DNA of 17,547 nt from positions 1 through 17,547 of the forward strand of contig JAUWNS010000037.1 of assembly GCA_030612485.1 (NCBI GenBank), in the 5' to 3' direction. Below are positions 14,649 through 17,547 of this stretch, one piece after another (the first letter of the stretch is position 1; each line of letters starts with the position of its first letter). The notes under the pieces were generated by a model. That model searched no databases and was not told the origin of the DNA. It saw only the letters and a list, made by a program, of their open reading frames with translations. Position numbers and translations under genes: made by a program. Source of the DNA: Candidatus Bipolaricaulota bacterium (lineage in GTDB: Bacteria > Bipolaricaulota > Bipolaricaulia > UBA7950 > UBA9294).

Positions 14649-14671
14649 TTGCTATGCGCTAAAGATGCTAT
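14649..14671 (-). promoter_or_regulatory. Possible second MarR-type operator
   Basis: Read on the minus strand, TAGCATC and TAGCAA are separated by nine bases here. In the marR promoter region the same two words are separated by eight bases (15206-15227). This copy lies in the 80-base gap between the marR stop and the exported-protein gene. The similarity of the two sites suggests one regulator could bind both. Supported only by sequence similarity. Confidence 0.35.
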
Positions 14672-14678
14672 AAGGATC

Positions 14679-15182
14679 TTATGTTCTGTCCTCTCCCTCA
14701 TCATCCAGCAAGAAAGGCAGGTCATGGCGATGACGCGACTCGAACGGCGCGAACCGATCGTGCAGCTTCATCAACAGCCGGCAGAACATCTCTTTCTCTT
14801 CGTCCGTGTAGACGGACGCGAGCTCTTCCTCCATCCCGCGGAACGTCTGTTGCGCCTCCTTCCGGAAGGATTTCGCCTTCTCCGTCAGGTAGACGCGCAC
14901 CATGCGCTGATCATCGGAATCGCGCTCGCGCGTGATCCATCCATCGCGTTCCATTCGCTGGAGCATGTTCGTCATCGTTGCCGGACTGACGTGCCGCGCT
15001 TGGATGATCTGCCGTTGCGAGATGCCATCGCGATGACACAACTGCAGAAGCACCAACCCCTGTGCGCGATGGACTCCGATCTTCTCCATCTTCACCCGCA
15101 GACGGTCACCGGTGAGCCGGCATACCTGCAACAGCAGCTGCCCAATCCGCATCTGTTCCGGCATACATTTCTTATCAACCAT
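14679..15182 (-). CDS. MarR-family transcriptional regulator
   Basis: This 167-residue protein has the MarR winged-helix fold. Helices at about 8-32 form the dimer interface, the recognition helix lies at about 66-79 (SPATMTNMLQRMERDGW), and the wing carries the hallmark DSDDQRMVRVYLT (88-100) with the conserved aspartate and arginine. The C-terminus is rich in charged residues. MarR dimers usually repress their own operon and release DNA on binding a phenolic or other ligand, or on cysteine oxidation. Cysteines are at 6, 21 and 49 here. ATG 15182 was preferred over the TTG at 15197, although its ribosome-binding site is weak (AGG seven bases away). It is the first gene of the operon with the exported protein and the ABC transporter, so it probably controls their expression. 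Confidence 0.9.
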   Translation of the reverse strand: MVDKKCMPEQMRIGQLLLQVCRLTGDRLRVKMEKIGVHRAQGLVLLQLCHRDGISQRQIIQARHVSPATMTNMLQRMERDGWITRERDSDDQRMVRVYLTEKAKSFRKEAQQTFRGMEEELASVYTDEEKEMFCRLLMKLHDRFAPFESRHRHDLPFLLDDEGEDRT

Positions 15183-15208
15183 CTTTTTGCCTGACAACTA
15201 TAAGCTTG

Positions 15209-15227
15209 CTAATCATTAGGATGCTAA
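15209..15227. promoter_or_regulatory. Predicted MarR operator at the transcription start
   Basis: The 11-nt palindrome CTAATCATTAG (15209-15219) is perfect around its central base. It shares its right half-site with a second inverted pair, TTAG (15216-15219) and CTAA (15224-15227), four bases apart. This gives three alternating half-sites directly downstream of the -10 box, covering the predicted transcription start near 15220. That is a usual position for autorepression by MarR proteins. Confidence 0.6.
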
Positions 15228-15255
15228 ATATACAAGACACCCTCCCGCTTGTCAA
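15227..15255 (-). promoter_or_regulatory. Strong predicted promoter of the marR-exported protein-ABC operon
   Basis: On the minus strand a perfect TTGACA (15250-15255) and TATATT (15227-15232, five of six bases) are separated by 17 bases. The leader to ATG 15182 would be about 38 bases. The -35 box lies in the centre of a perfect 13-nt palindrome, CGCTTGTCAAGCG (15246-15258), and the start site is covered by the operator at 15209-15227. The EamA gene ends only 14 bases upstream of the -35 box. Confidence 0.75.
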
Positions 15256-15268
15256 GCGCTCTCTAGGA

Positions 15269-16165
15269 TCACACGAGGAACAACAGGGCAACTCCAGCTA
15301 TCGCTAATATCGTACCGTAGATAGCGCGTCTGCGAATCGGCTCTTTGAATACGAGCGCGGAGAGAGGGAGTAAAAAAACCGGTGGGAGAGCCATTAGTGT
15401 AGAGACGATACCCACCGGAGCGTTACCGAGTGCGACGAGCGACAGGGTAACCCCGAGGAACGGTCCGGTAAACGCTCCCCCAACCAGCGTCCAACGAGCG
15501 CGTCTTCTGCGGAAGGCGTTGATGGTATCGCGAACTTGTCCACGAATAAGGGCCCACAGCCATACGGCAACCGTGGCCGCCAAGATCTGCATTAGGTTCG
15601 TTGATAGGACGGAGAATCCCCCGCTTAATCCCTGTTTGGACAAGATGTAGCGCAGGGACTGGGCCAGTGCCGCCCCAAGCGCGAAGAGCAACCCAAGAAG
15701 GTAGCGTTTCGCCATCTGCGAACTGTCTTCAGCCTGTTTACGCCATAGCACAAGGAGTATCCCGGCGAGAGTAACAAAGATGGAACTGATCTGAAGAGGG
15801 CTGAGGATCTCCGCGAAGATTCCCCAGGCGAGCAATGCGCTTATCACCGGGACGAGCGCCATCATCAAAGACGACCGGTGAGCACCAAGATAGTACAAAG
15901 CACGGAAGAGCAGCGCATCAGCAACAGCAAAACCGATGATGCCCGATAGGGTGAGCCACCCCCATCGGATTGCTTCGGCGTGCAACGGAAGCGGTGTATG
16001 GTACACCACTAGGTGCGTGCTCACCAAGAAGAGGAGCGCAACGGCTAATCGAAGCCTGTTCAGAGCCACAGGGCCGATCTCGCGAACGGCAAGCGTAAAG
16101 AACACGTACGTAAAGGACCAACATATCGCTGTTCCCAACGCCGCAAGCTCACCGTAATAGACCAC
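15269..16165 (-). CDS. EamA-family (DMT superfamily) permease
   Basis: This 298-residue protein has ten predicted transmembrane helices in two EamA repeats (about 5-140 and 160-298). These inner-membrane carriers usually export amino acids, metabolites or drugs by proton exchange. The first repeat shows ELAALGTAICWSFTYVFF and ends ISSIFVTLAGILLVLWRK. The second ends IYGTILAIAGVALLFL, which is the typical closing helix. The start is GTG 16165, chosen because GGAGG lies four bases upstream; the longer frame from a TTG at 16195 would translate through that ribosome-binding site. It stands just upstream of marR on the same strand but is followed by marR's own strong promoter, so it is probably a separate unit. 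Substrate cannot be inferred. Confidence 0.9.
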   Translation of the reverse strand: MVYYGELAALGTAICWSFTYVFFTLAVREIGPVALNRLRLAVALLFLVSTHLVVYHTPLPLHAEAIRWGWLTLSGIIGFAVADALLFRALYYLGAHRSSLMMALVPVISALLAWGIFAEILSPLQISSIFVTLAGILLVLWRKQAEDSSQMAKRYLLGLLFALGAALAQSLRYILSKQGLSGGFSVLSTNLMQILAATVAVWLWALIRGQVRDTINAFRRRRARWTLVGGAFTGPFLGVTLSLVALGNAPVGIVSTLMALPPVFLLPLSALVFKEPIRRRAIYGTILAIAGVALLFLV

Positions 16166-16232
16166 ATTTCCTCCCTCTTGACTCAAACACGGCAATCGCT
16201 AACCAGTTGCGAGCACCAAGAAAGCTCGGTTC

Positions 16233-16261
16233 AGGATACGATCACAGGAAGACCTCTGCAA
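16233..16261 (-). promoter_or_regulatory. Weak candidate promoter of the EamA gene
   Basis: On the minus strand TTGCAG (16256-16261) and TATCCT (16233-16238) are separated by 17 bases, 68 bases upstream of GTG 16165. Both boxes are only partial matches. A 14-nt palindrome TGCGATCTATCGCA (16262-16275) lies immediately upstream and may be an operator. Confidence 0.3.
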
Positions 16262-16276
16262 TGCGATCTATCGCAC

Positions 16277-16610
16277 AGGCTGTTTCATAAATCTCTTCTC
16301 CTTGCGAGTTGCGGAGCAAGGTCGGAGGCCAAACAGAAGTTTCACCGCCGAGGACGCAGAGAGGGGGAACAGGGTTGAGCGAGTGAGTGAATGATTGAAC
16401 CATTCAGTGATTGAGCCATTGAGTGATTGAACGGTTCCTTACATCAGTAGCCCTTCCATCTTTTTCTACTAAATTATCTTTCATCTTTTCAATCTCCCGA
16501 TCCTCCGATCACTCAATCATTCAATTCCTCAGCGTCCTCTGCGGTAAAATGCTTGAAACTACGGTTTGAGCTCGAAGACGAGCAGCAGAAACGGTTTACG
16601 AAACAGGCTT
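16277..16610. repeat. MITE-like intergenic repeat, copy B (long form)
   Basis: This 334-bp non-coding element is bounded by outer inverted repeats: AGGCTGTTTCATAAA at 16277-16291 and TTTACGAAACAGGCTT at 16595-16610, which match at most positions when reverse-complemented. An inner pair, TTCACCGCCGAGGACGC (16341-16357) and GCGTCCTCTGCGGTAAA (16532-16548), pairs at 15 of 17 positions. A third nested pair is GAATGATTGA (16389-16398) with TCAATCATTC (16513-16522). Between them lie three 16-bp tandem units. It shares order and several exact words with copy A at 2255-2447 but is about 140 bp longer. No transposase is encoded. The element could fold into a long cruciform or RNA hairpin. Confidence 0.7.
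16391..16438. repeat. Three tandem 16-bp units inside copy B
   Basis: The units are ATGATTGAACCATTCA (16391-16406), GTGATTGAGCCATTGA (16407-16422) and GTGATTGAACGGTTCC (16423-16438). They are adjacent with no spacer and decay towards the right. In copy A only one equivalent is seen (GTGATTGAACC at 2343-2353), so unit number differs between copies. The absence of spacers rules out a CRISPR array. Confidence 0.6.
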
Positions 16611-16715
16611 AGGTGTGCCCTACATCACATCCATCCCGTCGAGAGATCGGGAGGTTCCCTCTGTTTACGGCCATCTGTCCTCGAATCTCGGCCACTCCCC
16701 CGCAAAAATCGATAC

Positions 16716-16982
16716 ATGGAAACAGATGAATTCATGGATAAGCTTCTCTCACAGGTCTCGCTCGACGAGATCGACTTTGCCTGCGATCTTGAACGGGTTC
16801 TCGCCGAGCAGGTGAAGTACCTGCGACGGGTGGTTGAGGTCCTCGCCGAACAGGAGAGGATCGAGAAGAACACCCTCGTACGCGAGCTCCGCACCCGCAT
16901 CGCCGAGAAAGAGAGGGAGAGCACCAGGCTACGCCAGGAGAACGCCCTACTGCGCCACCAAATCGCCTCCCGTTTGGTTTAA
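16716..16982 (+). CDS. Small coiled-coil protein upstream of prfA
   Basis: I do not recognise this 88-residue protein. It begins METDEFMDKLL and is then almost entirely a charged amphipathic helix (about 20-85), with leucines and valines at heptad positions and many glutamate and arginine residues. It therefore probably forms a dimeric coiled coil. There is no signal peptide or membrane segment. The open frame extends upstream to the repeat element, but that part has no protein-like character. ATG 16716 has no clear Shine-Dalgarno site; ATG 16734 is an alternative. It ends 65 bases before prfA on the same strand and may be co-transcribed. The strong helical pattern favours a real gene, but it could be chance. 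Confidence 0.55.
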   Translation: METDEFMDKLLSQVSLDEIDFACDLERVLAEQVKYLRRVVEVLAEQERIEKNTLVRELRTRIAEKERESTRLRQENALLRHQIASRLV

Positions 16983-17047
16983 GAATTCCTTGGATCAAAA
17001 TCCCTTGGGTTGAAATCCCCGCTCCCATCCCTTATTTTCCCAATGAA

Positions 17048-17547
17048 ATGACTAAAACGGGAATCGCAGAACAACTTGCACGGTCGAGAGAGGAATATTC
17101 CAACCTCGAACAGCAAATGAGCGATCCAGTTGTGATCGCCAGCCCCTCCTACCGCGACATCACCCAACGTTACGCCCACCTGCGCCAGATCATACAGGCC
17201 GGGAAGAAGTGGGAATCCCTCCGTTCTTCCATTGCAGAGGAGGAAGAGTTATGGAAGAGCGAGGAAGATCTGCGCGACGAGATCGAGGAGGCGCTGGAGG
17301 CGGATCGCCACGCGCTCACCAGGATAGAGACCGAGTTTCACCACCTCATCATCCCTCCCGATCCCAACGATCAAAAGACCGCCATTGTGGAGATTCGTGC
17401 CGGGGCAGGGGGGGACGAATCGAGCCTCTTCGCCGCCGACCTCTTTCGCATGTACGTTCGCTACGCCGAGGCGCAAAGCTTAAAGACATCCCTTATCGAC
17501 AGCCACCCTACACCATTAGGCGGGTTCAAGCAGGTCATCTTCGCCAT
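17048..17547 (+). CDS. prfA: Peptide chain release factor 1, N-terminal part (runs off the window)
   Basis: RF1 recognises UAA and UAG in the ribosomal A site and triggers peptide release. Only the first 166 residues are in the window, so the PxT codon-recognition and GGQ motifs are not visible. The helical domain 1 (about 5-100) is followed by the family's conserved stretch: PPDPNDQKTAIVEIRAG, then AGGDESSLFAADLFRMYVRYAE (about 120-141) and GGFKQVIFA. The GGDE-LFA-DLFRMY pattern is that of RF1 and not RF2. ATG 17048 fits the usual N-terminal length but has no Shine-Dalgarno site. The 65-base leader contains an imperfect direct repeat (CCTTGGATCAAAATCCC and CTTGGGTTGAAATCCCC, 16988-17021). 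Its modifying enzyme PrmC is encoded at 9718, not adjacent as in many bacteria. Confidence 0.93.
   Translation, partial: MTKTGIAEQLARSREEYSNLEQQMSDPVVIASPSYRDITQRYAHLRQIIQAGKKWESLRSSIAEEEELWKSEEDLRDEIEEALEADRHALTRIETEFHHLIIPPDPNDQKTAIVEIRAGAGGDESSLFAADLFRMYVRYAEAQSLKTSLIDSHPTPLGGFKQVIFA

Noticed and set aside
14660..14682. AAGAT...ATCTT inverted repeat as a terminator after marR
   Set aside because: The stem is only five weak base pairs with no T-tract, and the downstream gene is close and on the same strand. It fits an internal operon gap better.
16381..16440. Tandem GTGATTGA-type repeats suggesting a CRISPR array
   Set aside because: The 16-bp units are directly adjacent with no unique spacers, only three units exist and no cas gene is present. 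They are internal to the MITE-like element.
16566..16715. N-terminal extension of the coiled-coil ORF upstream of ATG 16716
   Set aside because: It begins at a TTG inside the repeat element, has no ribosome-binding site, and its composition is unlike the downstream helix.

Overview
The window looks like chromosomal DNA from a diderm bacterium with moderately high GC. The diderm reading rests on an FtsEX pair, a lipoprotein with a clean lipobox, an AsmA-like envelope protein and a MacB-type transporter. The genes are dense and housekeeping in character: release factor 1, PrmC, IspD of the MEP isoprenoid pathway, and a YacL-type PIN/TRAM protein. TTG and GTG starts with good Shine-Dalgarno sites are common. 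I cannot assign a phylum from sequence alone; a poorly cultured, early-branching lineage such as Bipolaricaulota is only a guess.

Layout. 158-1576 (-) is a GAF-PAS-GGDEF diguanylate cyclase, divergent from a small membrane protein (1752-2255, +). An intergenic repeat element (2255-2447) abuts that protein's stop codon. On the minus strand follow a HI0933/BaiN-type flavoprotein (2715-3959) and a large fused DUF2062 + AsmA-like membrane protein (3998-5977). After a 350-bp intergenic region comes a minus-strand cluster that reads, in transcription order, PIN/TRAM protein, small TolB-like lipoprotein, ispD, nucleoside hydrolase (9550 down to 6329). A pair of interleaved divergent promoters at 9618-9660 separates it from a plus-strand operon prmC-ftsE-ftsX (9718-12061).

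The ftsX 3' end overlaps by 10 bp the 3' end of a convergent minus-strand operon: marR-type regulator (15182-14679), exported protein (14598-13993), MacB/LolD-type ATPase (13990-13304) and MacB-type permease (13311-12052). This reads as a self-regulated export or envelope-stress module. Its promoter is near consensus and carries two palindromes, and a similar half-site arrangement recurs between marR and the exported-protein gene. An EamA-family permease (16165-15269) lies just upstream on the same strand. A second, larger copy of the intergenic repeat (16277-16610) precedes a small coiled-coil ORF and the start of prfA (17048 to the window end).

The points most worth a second look are: (1) an FtsE-like ATPase whose Walker A and B motifs are intact but whose ABC signature and H-loop histidine are gone; (2) prmC with no ATG, GTG or TTG start in the right frame; (3) the MITE-like element with nested inverted repeats in two copies; (4) the marR operator architecture; (5) the DUF2062-AsmA fusion; (6) a three-blade TolB-like lipoprotein inside a yacL-ispD cluster. 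I found no CRISPR array, no rRNA or tRNA gene, no intact transposase and no recognisable defence system.
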